In this document: one piece after another, positions 35,570 to 45,354 of the stretch
Layout: every line of letters begins with the position of its first letter
Position numbering within the stretch: position 1 is the first letter of the stretch
Origin: JAJZQZ01 sp963790415
Lineage (GTDB): Bacteria > Actinomycetota > Thermoleophilia > RBG-16-64-13
Assembly (NCBI GenBank): GCA_963790415.1
Contig: CAWBOK010000003.1
Location: 186,001 to 250,000, forward strand
DNA: 64,000 nt
Direction: 5' to 3'
Translations under genes and position numbers: made by a program
The notes under the pieces: model-generated
Told to the model about the DNA's origin: nothing
Seen by the model: the letters and a program-made list of their open reading frames with translations, nothing else
The model's database searches: none

Positions 35570-35641
35570 GCTCTCTCTCGGGTAGCTCCGCCTTGGTCTC
35601 CGGGCAAGGTCTCATGAGGGCACTCTGGCACGACGACCGGT

Positions 35642-37312
35642 CTAGACCTCCACCACCACGGGAATGATCATCGGCCGGCGACGCGTGCGGTCCCACAGCA
35701 ACTGCGAGAGGGACTCGCGCACGGCCTTCTTGATCACGGCCTGGTCGGTGGCGCCCTCCCGGAAGGTCTTGGCGAGCGTCGTCGCGATGAGCGCCTGGGC
35801 ATCCGCCGTGAGGACATCTCCGTCGGGGCCGAAGGCGAGGCCCCGCGTGATCAGCTCCGGCTCGGACACCAGGCGGCCGGTCTGGCCGTCGATGGCCATG
35901 ACGATCGTCACGATGCCGTCCTGCGCCAGCAACTGCCTGTCGCGGAGGACCACGTGCCCCACGTCGCCCACCCCGAGACCGTCGACGTAGACCACGCCGT
36001 GCTCGACACTCTCCGTGACACGCGCCCCGGTGTCGCTCATCTCGAGGCAGTCGCCGTTGTCCAGCACGAAGATGTTCTCCGGGGGAATGCCGACCTCCTC
36101 CGCCAGGCCGGCGTGCGCGGCCAGGTGGCGCGTCTCGCCGTGGATGGGCATGAAGAACTTCGGCCGCACGAGGTTGAGCATGAGTTTGAGTTCCTCGGCG
36201 GCCGCGTGGCCGGACACGTGCACGTGCACGGTACCCCGATGCGCGACCGTGGCTCCGGCCTTGGCGAGCCGGTTGATGACGCGATTCACGGCCTTCTCGT
36301 TCCCCGGGACCGGAGTGGCAGCGATGACCACGGTATCGCCCCGCTCGATCTTGACCGACTTGTGATCGCCGTTCGCCATGCGCGCCAGCGCGGAGAGAGG
36401 CTCCCCCTGGCTGCCGGTGCACATCACCACTACCTTCTCCGGCGCCAGACCGGAGGCCTCGTATGCGTCGACGATGTCGGCGTCGTCGATGACCAGGTAG
36501 CCGAGTTCGCGCGCTATCTTGGTGTTGGTGATCATGGAGCGGCCCGTCACGACGACCTTGCGCCCCGCGCCTACGGCGGCGTCGCAGATCTGCTGGACGC
36601 GGTGGATGTGACTGGAGAACGACGCGGCGATGACACGCTGCTCGGCGTGCTCGATGATGTCGCGCAGTGCAGGTCCGACGGAGGCCTCGGATCGCGTCAC
36701 GCCCGGAGTCTCGGCATTGGTCGAATCCGACATCAGCAGGTCTACGCCGATCTTGCCGAACTTGGTGAGCGCGCCGTAGTCGGTCAGGCGCCCGTCGATG
36801 GGCGTCTGATCCAGCTTGAAGTCGCCTGTGTGCACGATGTTGCCCACGGGAGTGCGCACGAACATGCCGACCGCGTCGGGGATGGAATGGTTCACGGCGA
36901 AGAAGTCGAATCCGAACGGCCCGAGCGACACGTGCCCGCCCCCGCGGATCTCCTGCAACTTCACCTTCTTGAGCTTATGCTCTTCGAGTTTGCCCCGGAT
37001 CAGACCGAGGGTGAGCTTCGTTCCCAGCACCGGCACCTTGCGGTCGAGGGCCTTCAGGAGATACGGAAGCGCGCCGGTGTGATCTTCGTGGCCGTGGGTG
37101 ATGACGATGCCACGCAACCTGTCCTGGCGTTTCACGATGTAGGAGAAGTCGGGGAGGATCAAGTCGACCCCGGGGTGATCGTCGTCGGGGAACATGATGC
37201 CGGCGTCGATGACCACCATGTCGTCCCCGTACTCGAGGACTGTCATATTCTTGCCTATGCCGTCAAGCCCGCCGAGCGGGATGACGCGGAGGCGGTTCTC
37301 GTTTCGTACCAT
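35642..37312 (-). CDS. rnj: Ribonuclease J
   Basis: Metallo-beta-lactamase/beta-CASP ribonuclease of 556 aa used for mRNA decay and rRNA maturation. The zinc motif GIVITHGHEDHTGALPYLLK, the downstream HTGDFKLDQTPIDGRL, motif region FMSDSTNAE-like LLMSDSTNAETPGVTRSEAS, and the beta-CASP sites in VMCTGSQGEPLSALARMANG and VHVSGHAAAEELKLMLNLVR are all present. The C-terminal ~120 residues form the usual dimer domain. ATG 37312 (MVRNENRLRVIPLGG) is chosen because the conserved fold starts there; a GTG at 37381 would add 23 residues. MNT and HEPN genes follow on the same strand. Confidence 0.93.
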   Translation of the reverse strand: MVRNENRLRVIPLGGLDGIGKNMTVLEYGDDMVVIDAGIMFPDDDHPGVDLILPDFSYIVKRQDRLRGIVITHGHEDHTGALPYLLKALDRKVPVLGTKLTLGLIRGKLEEHKLKKVKLQEIRGGGHVSLGPFGFDFFAVNHSIPDAVGMFVRTPVGNIVHTGDFKLDQTPIDGRLTDYGALTKFGKIGVDLLMSDSTNAETPGVTRSEASVGPALRDIIEHAEQRVIAASFSSHIHRVQQICDAAVGAGRKVVVTGRSMITNTKIARELGYLVIDDADIVDAYEASGLAPEKVVVMCTGSQGEPLSALARMANGDHKSVKIERGDTVVIAATPVPGNEKAVNRVINRLAKAGATVAHRGTVHVHVSGHAAAEELKLMLNLVRPKFFMPIHGETRHLAAHAGLAEEVGIPPENIFVLDNGDCLEMSDTGARVTESVEHGVVYVDGLGVGDVGHVVLRDRQLLAQDGIVTIVMAIDGQTGRLVSEPELITRGLAFGPDGDVLTADAQALIATTLAKTFREGATDQAVIKKAVRESLSQLLWDRTRRRPMIIPVVVEV

Positions 37313-37468
37313 GCGGTGGTGGCAGGTCTCCTCTCGACCGCAGATGAAACGGTCATTCAGGCGGCGCGGGTCGCGACGCACTCGTCATGATGTCCATTAT
37401 GGCGCATTGCTCGAGCGAGAGATAGCCGGCATGAGCGTCAGGGGTCACGGCTGGGCCCGCGGAGCCCC

Positions 37469-38875
37469 CTACTCCACCCAACTGCCGAACAGGTTGTTCA
37501 GCGACTCCGCGAGTGTGGGATGGGCGAAGACGGCCTCGCGCAGCTCGGCCGCCCTGACATGCCCCATCATGGCGATCTGGATGAGCGCGGCGATCTCCCC
37601 GCCCTCCATCCCCAGCACGGCGCAGCCAAGGATCCGGTCTGTGGATGCGTCCACCACGACCTTCATCACACCCCGCGACTCGCCCACCTCGAGGGCTCGC
37701 GCCACCCAGTCCATGGGCATCTTGGCTACCCGGATGGCGAGGCCACGCTCCCGCGCTTGGGACTCGGTCAGGCCGACCCGCCCCAGCTGCGGGTCCATGT
37801 AGACCACATAGGGAACCACCCGGTCCTTCGTGGAGGCGCTCCCGCTCTCCAGCAGGTTGGTGCGCAGGATACGGAAGTCATCGTAGGAGATATGGGTGAA
37901 CGCCGGGCCACCTTTGACGTCGCCCAGAGCATAGACGCCTGGAACCCCGGCCTCGAGCCGGTCGTTGACCACGATGTATCCGTGCGCGTCGGTCTCGACG
38001 CCCGCCGCCGCCAGGTTGAGACGATCGGTGTTGGGCGTGCGGCCCGTGGCGACCAGCAGGTGAGAGCCTCGGATGGTGCTCGGCCCGGAGGACGTTTCCA
38101 CGGTCAGGGCCACCCAGCCGTCGGGATCGGTCTCCACCCGCACCGGCCGCGCCCCGAGAGCGAGGCTCAGGCCGTCCTCTCGCAGGATGGCCGCCACCGC
38201 CTCGGCCACGTCGGCGTCCTCCCGGGCAAGCAGCGCGGGCCCGCGCTGGATGATGGTCACCTCGCTCCCGAAGCGGCGGAACATCTGGCCGAACTCCACT
38301 CCCACGTAGCCGCCCCCCAGCACCAGCAGATGCTCGGGAACGACATCCAACTCCATCACCGAGGTCGAATCGAGGTACGGCACGCTCTCCAAACCTGCAA
38401 GCGCGGGCACGGCCGAGCGGGCGCCCGTATTGACGAACACGCGGTCGGCGGTCAACGAACGCTCCGCGCCCCGGTCCTCGTCCGACGTCATGTGCACCTC
38501 GAGAGAATGGGGTCCCGAGAACACCGCCTCCCCCCGCACCAGATCGACACCCGCGGCGGTCAGCCTGTTCTCCCCTCCGACCCGCCAGCTATCGACGATC
38601 GCCTGCTTGCGGCGACGCACCGCCGGCATGTTCACAAACACCGGGCCGGCGTCCACACCGTAGTCAGAAGCCCGCCGGGCCGTGTAGGCCACGCGGGCGC
38701 TCGCCACCATGGTCTTGGTGGGGGTGCAGCCCACGTTGATGCAGGTGCCGCCCACGTGCTTACGTTCTACGACGGCGGTCTTCCAACCGGCCTTGGCCAG
38801 GGCGATGGCCACCGGGTTGCCTCCCTGGCCTGACCCGATCACCACCGCGTCGTAGTGTGACGTGTCGTCTTTCAC
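37469..38875 (-). CDS. Pyridine nucleotide-disulfide oxidoreductase (Lpd/MerA-like)
   Basis: Class I flavoprotein disulfide reductase of 468 aa. The FAD-binding GSGQGGNPVAIALAKAGWKT, the redox-active pair in VGGTCINVGCTPTKTMVASA, the NAD(P) site LVLGGGYVGVEFGQMFRRFG, the FAD-binding VYALGDVKGGPAFTHISYDD and the C-terminal interface HPTLAESLNNLF are in order. The catalytic His-Pro is retained. It may be a dihydrolipoyl dehydrogenase, mercuric-reductase-like or related enzyme; the heavy-metal N-terminal domain is absent. GTG 38875 follows AGGA and is preferred over the start at 38962. It is the last gene after tetR and the AcoX-like gene. Confidence 0.88.
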   Translation of the reverse strand: MKDDTSHYDAVVIGSGQGGNPVAIALAKAGWKTAVVERKHVGGTCINVGCTPTKTMVASARVAYTARRASDYGVDAGPVFVNMPAVRRRKQAIVDSWRVGGENRLTAAGVDLVRGEAVFSGPHSLEVHMTSDEDRGAERSLTADRVFVNTGARSAVPALAGLESVPYLDSTSVMELDVVPEHLLVLGGGYVGVEFGQMFRRFGSEVTIIQRGPALLAREDADVAEAVAAILREDGLSLALGARPVRVETDPDGWVALTVETSSGPSTIRGSHLLVATGRTPNTDRLNLAAAGVETDAHGYIVVNDRLEAGVPGVYALGDVKGGPAFTHISYDDFRILRTNLLESGSASTKDRVVPYVVYMDPQLGRVGLTESQARERGLAIRVAKMPMDWVARALEVGESRGVMKVVVDASTDRILGCAVLGMEGGEIAALIQIAMMGHVRAAELREAVFAHPTLAESLNNLFGSWVE

Positions 38876-38903
38876 GAGAATCCTCCGTCTTGGACTCGCG
38901 GTC

Positions 38904-40118
38904 TCACTCCACCCGCAGTACCGCCTCCTCAGCATACCCCGTGACGACCCGCCGGTGGCCACGCAGCAACGCGTCCAGCTCGTTGTCGCCCGTGTCTACC
39001 CGCAGGCTGCCGGAGGACAGTCCGGTCAGTTTCCCCTGTGTGGCAGCCACGACCACGTTCTCCACGCCGACTCTCCGGATAACCGACGGACCCAACTGCT
39101 GATTGCCCCGGCCGAAGATGTAGCCCTGGCCACCGATGACGGTCACCACGATGGTGGCCTGCCGCCCGCGTAGGAGGAGGGCGAGGATCTCGGCCTCGGT
39201 GGCGTCGCGGGCGACCAGGCGGCCGTCGCAGACGGCGTCCACCCCGAGGAGGGTGCCCCGGAGACCCAGTCGATCCTTGATCGCTCGGGTCGTGGTGCCC
39301 GGACCGATGAGGTAGAGACGGCCGGGCCGCATACCCTCGACCACCCTCTCGGCGATAGACTGAGCGGCGGCCGCGTCGGTCAGGCCCCGCCCACCCACCT
39401 TCACGCCCTGCATGAGCCGTCGATCCTCGGGCACCCGCAGGAACCCGTACAGGCGCGAGCGCACTTCACCGGCGCGGAAGGCTTCCTCGTCGATGTCCAT
39501 GACCTCGAGATCGGCAAGACGCGTCACCGCGCCCTCCACATATCGCCGCGCCAGCTCGCCCGCGGCAGCCGGGGTGGCCGCGTAGACCGCGGAGTGGATC
39601 TTGCAGCCCGCCGGGATGCCGATCACCGGCACGAGGTCACGCGGCCGGGCGCCGGCGGCCGATGCCGGCCCGGCCAAAGCATCGTAGATGTCGCGGGCCG
39701 TGCCGTCGCCGCCCGCGAATAGGATCAGGTCCACGCCCGCGGCGATCATCCGCCGGGCGGCTTCGCGGGTGTCGGCCGAAGTGGTGGCGCCGGCGGCGGC
39801 GTGCGTGGCGCCGGCGGGCACGCTCGCCCCGCCGCCCGGCGCGACAATCACCACGTCGAAGTCGAGCCCCGTCGCCCGAGCCTCGACTTCGCCCATCACG
39901 CCGGGGGCGGCAAGCAGTCGGAAGCCGTGGGGCGAAGCCGCCAACACGCGCAGGGCCGCCTCGGCCCGTTCCGACGCGCGCGGCACGGCCCCGCGGGCCA
40001 ATGCCAGTCGGACGGTCTCGGCCCCGTCGCTGCCCTTCAACGCGACGGCGCCGCCGATTCCTGCAACCGGGTTGACGATCAGCCCCAGCGTGCGCGTGGC
40101 GCGCGCGCCGTCAGACAC
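38904..40118 (-). CDS. ATP-NAD kinase / AcoX-like protein
   Basis: A 404-aa member of the NAD-kinase-like superfamily. LGLIVNPVAGIGGAVALKGS at the N-terminus and DLILFAGGDGTARDIYDAL (GGDG kinase motif) identify it. The middle has VIGIPAGCKIHSAVYA and the C half LYLIGPGTTTRAIKDRLGL. AcoX-like proteins of this length accompany acetoin or 2-oxoacid dehydrogenase genes, and their substrate is unknown. It overlaps the tetR gene upstream by 8 nt and precedes the disulfide oxidoreductase gene by 28 nt, so the three form one operon. Confidence 0.88.
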   Translation of the reverse strand: MSDGARATRTLGLIVNPVAGIGGAVALKGSDGAETVRLALARGAVPRASERAEAALRVLAASPHGFRLLAAPGVMGEVEARATGLDFDVVIVAPGGGASVPAGATHAAAGATTSADTREAARRMIAAGVDLILFAGGDGTARDIYDALAGPASAAGARPRDLVPVIGIPAGCKIHSAVYAATPAAAGELARRYVEGAVTRLADLEVMDIDEEAFRAGEVRSRLYGFLRVPEDRRLMQGVKVGGRGLTDAAAAQSIAERVVEGMRPGRLYLIGPGTTTRAIKDRLGLRGTLLGVDAVCDGRLVARDATEAEILALLLRGRQATIVVTVIGGQGYIFGRGNQQLGPSVIRRVGVENVVVAATQGKLTGLSSGSLRVDTGDNELDALLRGHRRVVTGYAEEAVLRVE

Positions 40119-40818
40119 CGGTCGGCGACCACGACGTCATCGCGAGTCCATCCGTGTCGTCCACGCCCCCATGCCCGTCGAGGAGCGACCGCATCGCTTC
40201 CTCGAGGGCCGCGAGGCAGGCCCCGAGATCGAAGCCCTCGGGAGCCAGCGCGGCCTGGATGGCCAGGCCGTCGATCGCCGCCACGAAGAGCGCGGCGAGT
40301 GCGGCGTCACGCGACATGCCCTCGTTGCCGCCTGAAATCGGGAGGGAGTCGTCCCCTCCCAGGCAACGGATGTTCATCTCCCGGTACCAGACATACAGGT
40401 CCGCGATGCGCCGTCGCAGCGCCTCGTCCCGCAAGGCGTGCGGTAGGACATCGAAGAAGGCCATGAACTCGGGGGCGTCCATCAGCCGGCGGGTGCCGAC
40501 CACGTGAGTATGCACGCGGGCGTCACCGCGAGGCAGCGCCTCGGTCGACGTCACCAGAGCTTCGGTGGCGTCGTGCAGAAGCAGGTCGACCAGGGCGGCC
40601 ACCAGCCCTGCCTTATCGCCGAAGTAGTAGCGGATCATGGCCTTGTTGACCCCGGCTTCGCGGGCGATGGCTTCCAGACGCAGAGAGTCGAAGCCGCGAT
40701 CCATCAGCAGGCGTTTGGCCGCTTCCAGCAACGCGAGAGCCCCAGGCGGCAGGTCCCCAGGCCTGCCACTGACGGGACGGCTGCCGGACGGCGCGGGTAC
40801 TGAACCCACGGACGTCAC
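40111..40818 (-). CDS. TetR-family regulator
   Basis: A 235-aa TetR repressor. The HTH covers residues ~27-72: ALLEAAKRLLMDRGFDSLRL, then EAIAREAGVNKAMIRYYFGD as the recognition helix. The C-terminal ligand domain is larger than average. It is divergent from the aminotransferase-AOR cluster at 41231, with an inverted repeat and a TTGACA promoter between them. It likely controls that cluster and its own operon, which continues with an AcoX-like and a disulfide oxidoreductase gene. The ligand is unknown. Confidence 0.9.
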   Translation of the reverse strand: MTSVGSVPAPSGSRPVSGRPGDLPPGALALLEAAKRLLMDRGFDSLRLEAIAREAGVNKAMIRYYFGDKAGLVAALVDLLLHDATEALVTSTEALPRGDARVHTHVVGTRRLMDAPEFMAFFDVLPHALRDEALRRRIADLYVWYREMNIRCLGGDDSLPISGGNEGMSRDAALAALFVAAIDGLAIQAALAPEGFDLGACLAALEEAMRSLLDGHGGVDDTDGLAMTSWSPTGV

Positions 40819-40943
40819 CCCCCTTTTGGAGGCTGCTGACGCTGCCCGGGCGCGATGGCTACGTGCGCGACCGAGGACATCCTATCGCGCCGGCCGATGC
40901 GTTCTGGCGGCCAGGGCTTCGTTCTTCAGCAGCCTCTTCAACC

Positions 40944-40972
40944 TTGACAGACGACCGGTATCATCATATCGT
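40944..40972 (+). promoter_or_regulatory. Promoter TTGACA-N17-TATCGT for the aminotransferase cluster
   Basis: Consensus TTGACA at 40944-40949 and TATCGT at 40967-40972 are 17 bp apart. The start site would fall near 40979, leaving a leader of ~250 nt before ATG 41231. This lies in the 412-nt gap between tetR and the aminotransferase gene, where apart from this promoter and the operator I see nothing. Confidence 0.55.
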
Positions 40973-40983
40973 GTAGCTTACTT

Positions 40984-41005
40984 GTTCGCTAACCGGATAG
41001 CGAAC
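40984..41005. promoter_or_regulatory. TetR-type operator, inverted repeat
   Basis: GTTCGCTA (40984-40991) and TAGCGAAC (40998-41005) form a perfect 8-bp dyad with a 6-bp centre. It sits just after the start site of the promoter at 40944, a repressing position, and upstream of the divergent tetR gene. Confidence 0.6.
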
Positions 41006-41230
41006 GCATGCGGGGGATGCATGATGGGGGATCTGGGGGATCGCTCTTCTGACCGAGCGGATCGGGCCATGGCGCCGTTCATCTCCGCACGCCCACGTCC
41101 CTCCCTCTCGCGGGAACATCAGCCACACGCGCCATGACGGTGCGGTTCTTCCCAGAACGCGGCTGACACACCGCGACGCTCCGCACACAACACAGCGAAT
41201 CATCGTCGACCTACAGTCCAGGAGGAGCAC

Positions 41231-42669
41231 ATGGCAACGAAGAAGACTCCAGCAAAAGCAAAGATGATCTCCGAGGGCGAGCTGTCCGAGCTCAACTTCC
41301 CGGACGCTCCGAAGATCGTCACCAAGTCGGTGCCCGGCCCCAAGACCAAGAAGATGTGGGCCGAGGCCATGAAGTACGAGAGCCCGACCCGCGTAGGCGG
41401 CGTACTACCTGCCGTTCGTCTGGGAGTCCGCGCTGGGCTCCACCATCAAGGACCCCGACGGCAACGTGTTCGTCGACCTGACCGGCGGTCTGGGCGTCAA
41501 CAACACCGGTCACACCCACCCCAAAGTGGTACAGACCATCATCGAGCAGGCCCCCAAGCTCATGCACACGCTCGATATGCCGAACGTGCCCGAGATCGAG
41601 CTCGGCCAAGACGCTCGCCGAGCATCATGCCGGGCAAGCTCAAGAACAACTGCTTCACCTGCTTCGCCACCAGCGGGTCGGCCGCCATCGAGATCGCCAT
41701 CAAGTACGCCAAGTACGTCACCAAGCGGCCGGAGATCATCGCCTACCAGGGCGCCTACCACGGCATCTACAACGGCTCGTTGGCCCTCACCACCTCCTAC
41801 CACTACCGCGAAGACTTCGGTCCCTTCATGCCCGGCGTGACCCACCTACCCTACGCCTACTGCTATCGCTGTGACTTGCGGCCTCGAGTACCCGAGCTGC
41901 GGCATGCAGTGCGCCAAGTACGGCGACTCGATCCTCAACGGCCCCTACACCGGCGTCTACGAACCGGCGGCGGTCATCGTCGAGACCTTCCAGGGCGAGG
42001 GCGGCTACCTGGTGCCGCCGAAAGAGTTCTACCCGATGATCCGCGAGATGTGCGACAAGTCGGGCGCCCTCATGATCGTCGACGAGATCCAGTGCGGTTT
42101 CGGCCGCAGCGGCAAGATGTGGGCCATCGAGCACTACGGCGTCACTCCCGACATCGTGGTCTGGGGCAAGGGCGTCGGCGGCGACCAGCCGCTCACCGGC
42201 GTCACGATGGACGCCAAGTACCAAGACATGCTCGACCGCGGTTCGCAGCCGGCCACCTTCGTGGGCAACGCCCTCTCCTGCGCCGTCGGCGTCACCAATA
42301 TCGAGACTGATGACCGATCCCCAGGACAACCTGATGGGCCGGGCAGCTGAAGTAGGCGCAAAGATGCTGGCCAAGATGGAAGCGGCCGCTCTGGATAGCC
42401 CGGTGATCGGCGATGTGCGGGGTATGGGCTTCTACCTCTCCATGGAGATCGTAAAGAACAAGGAGACCCGCGAGCCCGCCGACGATGAAGGTCTTCGGAC
42501 TCATGATGCAGATGCTCGACCAAGGGCTACGTATCGTTCGTCTGCGGCAGGAACGGCAACGTCTTCCGCCTGATGCCGCCGCTGACGACCCCGCTACGAC
42601 TACTTCGACGCGGCCGTCGACACGCTGATCGACACCATCAAGCGCAACGAAGCCGACCTGCAGAGCTAG
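41231..42669 (+). CDS. Class III aminotransferase, eight frame breaks
   Basis: PLP-dependent aminotransferase of ~476 aa. Reading needs one base skipped near 41399, 41607, 41623, 41873, 42306, 42490, 42521 and 42591; each break restores family sequence. Marks are FVDLTGGLGVNNTGHTHPKV, CFATSGSAAIEIAIKYAKYV, YQGAYHGIYNGSLALTTSYH and LMIVDEIQCGFGRSGKMWAI; the Lys in WGKGVGGDQPLTGV should bind PLP. The C-terminus is NVFRLMPPLT then YDYFDAAVDTLIDTIKRNEA. AGGAGGAG precedes the ATG. The usual substrates are omega-amino acids (GABA, beta-alanine, taurine-like), giving semialdehydes; the AOR gene that follows could oxidise such an aldehyde. Its disruption may be a sequencing artefact. Confidence 0.85.
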
Positions 42670-42678
42670 GAGACGCAC

Positions 42679-44404
42679 ATGCCGGACATCCTCAGAATCG
42701 ATCTCTCCTCCGGGGCCGCTTCGAGCGACCCCCTGGAAGGCGACCTATACCGGACTCGGCGGCCGCGGTTTGACCTCGGCCATGGTGTCTGCGGAAGTGG
42801 ACCCGAAGTGCGATCCCCTCGGTCCCGACAATCTGATCGTCTTCGCCGGCGGCATCCTGGCCGGCACGTCGTTCCTCAACAGCGGCCGTCTCTCGGTGGG
42901 CGCGAAGAGCCCGCTCACCGGCGGCATCAAGGAAGCCAACTCGGGCGGCCAGGCCCCGCGCAAGCTGGCCAACTTGGGCATCAAAGCCGTGGCCGTCAGC
43001 GGCGCCGCGGCCGAGCTCAGCCTGATCGAGGTCGACGTCGACGGCGCCCGGGTCAAGCCGGCGCCTCAACTCAAGGGCCTGGGCAGCTACGACACCGTGG
43101 CCGCGTTGCGCGCCACCTACGGCGACGACGCGACCTTCATCTGCTGCGGACCGGCCGGTGAGATGCAGCTCAAGGCGGCCGCCGTGGTGGCCACCACTCC
43201 CGACTTCCTTCTGCGCACCGCCTCTCGTGGCGGCCTCGGCGCCGTCATGGGCTCGAAGAACCTGAAGGCCGTGGTCATCAACGACAAGGGCGCCGAGCGC
43301 ACCAAGGTCGCCGACCCCGAAGCCTTGAAGGCGGCGGGCTCGGCCCTCTCGGAGATCGTCCGCGCACACGGAGCCATGGGCGCCCTCGAGGCCCTCGGCA
43401 CCCCGTTCCTGGTCAACGTGGCGAGCGTCGGGCTGACCTGTCTCGGCACCCGGAATTTCTCGACCGGCTCCTTCGACGGCGCCGACTCCATCAGCGGCGA
43501 GACCATGAACGGCATCATGACCTCACGCCCGAACGCGAAGACCAGCCACCGCTGCATGACCGGTTGCATCGTCAACTGCTCGCAGGTCTACACCGACGAG
43601 AGCGGGCGAGATGATCACCTCGGGCTTCGAGTTCGAGACCCTGGGCCTTCTGGGTTCCAACTGCGGCATCTCCGATCTCGACCAGCTCGCGCAGCTCGAC
43701 CGGCTGTGCGACGACCTGGGTCTGGACACCATGGAAGTCGGCGCCGCGATAGGCGTGGCCATGGAGAACGGCATGCTGCCGTGGGGCGACGGAAAGGCTG
43801 CGCTACGCGCTCGTAAAGGCATCCTTCGAAGGCTGCCGAACAGTCGCTGCTGATCGCCAACGGCTGCGTGGCCACCGGCACGAAGCTCGGGGCGGCCCGC
43901 ATCCCGGCGGTGAAGGGTCAGGGTATCTCCGCCTGGGAGCCGCGGGTGCTCAAGGGCACGGGCGTCACCTACGCGACCAGCCCCATGGGCGCCGACCACA
44001 CCTGCGGCAACGCCCTGCCCAGCCCGACCATGCCCGACTACAACCCGAGCGCACCCGAGGGTCAGGCGCAGATGTCGCAGTTCCTGCAGTCCTGGTTCGC
44101 CGCGGTCGACACGCTCGGCTTCTGCCTCTTCCCGTCGCTCGCCTGCCTGGACAACATGGCGACGGCGCCGGCCTTGCTGATCCAAGCGGCAGGGGCGGTG
44201 CTCGGCGAATCGCTCGGAGAGGACTACCTGATGGCTCTGGGCACCAAGGTCATCATGCAGGAGCGGGACTTCAACCGTCGCGCCGGTTTCACGACCGCCG
44301 ACGACAGGCTCCCGGCGTTCATGACCACCGAGCCGGTGTCGCCCAGCGGCCTCGTGTTCGACGTGGCCGAAGCCGACATGGACGCGATGTTCGCGGGCGC
44401 ATGA
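42679..44404 (+). CDS. Aldehyde ferredoxin oxidoreductase family protein 1, four frame breaks
   Basis: Tungsten/molybdenum-pterin oxidoreductase of ~573 aa. One base must be skipped near 42751, 43607, 43798 and 43837. The N-terminal pterin-binding domain has ILRIDLSSGAA, LGGRGLTSAMVSAEVDPKCD and GSKNLKAVVINDKGAE; the Fe-S cluster ligands lie in HRCMTGCIVNCSQVYTDES. The C-terminal domain reads GADHTCGNALPSPTMP and LGFCLFPSLACLDNMA, supplying the fourth Cys. AORs oxidise aldehydes to acids and reduce ferredoxin. It is 9 nt after the aminotransferase and its stop overlaps the SDR start (ATGA). Confidence 0.87.
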
Positions 44405-45222
44405 GACTATCCGGGAAAGTGGCCATCGTCACCGGAGGCGGGCGCGGCATCGGCCGCGCCGCCTGCCTGCGGTTCGCCGCTGAAGGCGCCCGTGTGATCG
44501 TGGCCGACTGGAACAGCGGCAATGGGCAGGAAGTCGAACGGCTCGTGCGCGACGCCGGAGGCGAGGCCACCTTCGTGCGCACCGACGTGAGCACGGTGGC
44601 CGACGTCCAAGCCATGGTCGCGGCGGCCGTGTCCACCTACGGCGGGCTTCACGTGATCTACAACAACGCCGCCATCGTCAAGGGATACGGTGGCCCGGTC
44701 GAAGCAGAGGTTTCCGACTGGGACGCCACCATGGCCGTCAACGTGCGCGGCACGTATCTGTGCTGCAAGTACGCCATTCCGGCCATCGCCGCCGCAGGCG
44801 GCGGCTCGGTTATCAACCAGTCGTCGGTGGCGGCCATCCAGGGGGGCGGCCCGCCTCTGTCGGGTCCGTGCGCGGCGTATACCACGTCCAAGAGCGCCAT
44901 CATCGGCCTCACCAACAGCATCGCCTACTCCTACGGTCACCAGGGCGTGAGGGCGAACAGCATCCTTCCCGGGCTGATCGAGACAGGCATGACGGCGTCG
45001 CTTCTCGAGTCCGAAGAGTTCCGTCAGGCGATGATCGACTCCACGCCGCTGCGTCGCACCGGTCTGCCGGACGACGTGGCCACGGTGGCCGCGTTCTTGG
45101 CCTCCGACGAATCGTCATTCGTGTCCGGGGCCGCCATCGTGGTAGACGGGGCGTGCTGGCTCAGTCAGGGGGTGACGTATCCAGAGCCGCTCCTGTTCGA
45201 GGATCCTTCGGCGGCGGACTAG
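44401..45222 (+). CDS. Short-chain dehydrogenase/reductase
   Basis: Classical SDR of 273 aa. The Rossmann motif VAIVTGGGRGIGRAACLRF, the NNAAIVKGYGG segment, and the Ser-Tyr-Lys set (SSVAAIQGG, then AYTTSKSAIIGLTNS) are all present. It probably reduces or oxidises an alcohol/aldehyde or ketone of the same pathway with NAD(P). The ATG overlaps the AOR stop. The coding frame is intact, unlike the two genes before it. Confidence 0.92.
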   Translation: MRLSGKVAIVTGGGRGIGRAACLRFAAEGARVIVADWNSGNGQEVERLVRDAGGEATFVRTDVSTVADVQAMVAAAVSTYGGLHVIYNNAAIVKGYGGPVEAEVSDWDATMAVNVRGTYLCCKYAIPAIAAAGGGSVINQSSVAAIQGGGPPLSGPCAAYTTSKSAIIGLTNSIAYSYGHQGVRANSILPGLIETGMTASLLESEEFRQAMIDSTPLRRTGLPDDVATVAAFLASDESSFVSGAAIVVDGACWLSQGVTYPEPLLFEDPSAAD

Positions 45223-45354
45223 CATCAACCCGCTGTTCAAGCGGCAGGTCGCTGGGGGATATCGCGAACCGGATCTGAGTAGCATCCGGGGGGAATGCAA
45301 CAGGTCTGCGCGGTCATCGCGCAGGCTTGGTGCCACATACGAAAGGGGGACTAG

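Noticed and set aside
35954..37390. 478-codon plus-strand ORF
   Set aside because: Antisense shadow of rnj.
41006..41230. Riboswitch in the long leader of the aminotransferase gene
   Set aside because: I could not find a known aptamer core or a strong terminator/antiterminator pair.
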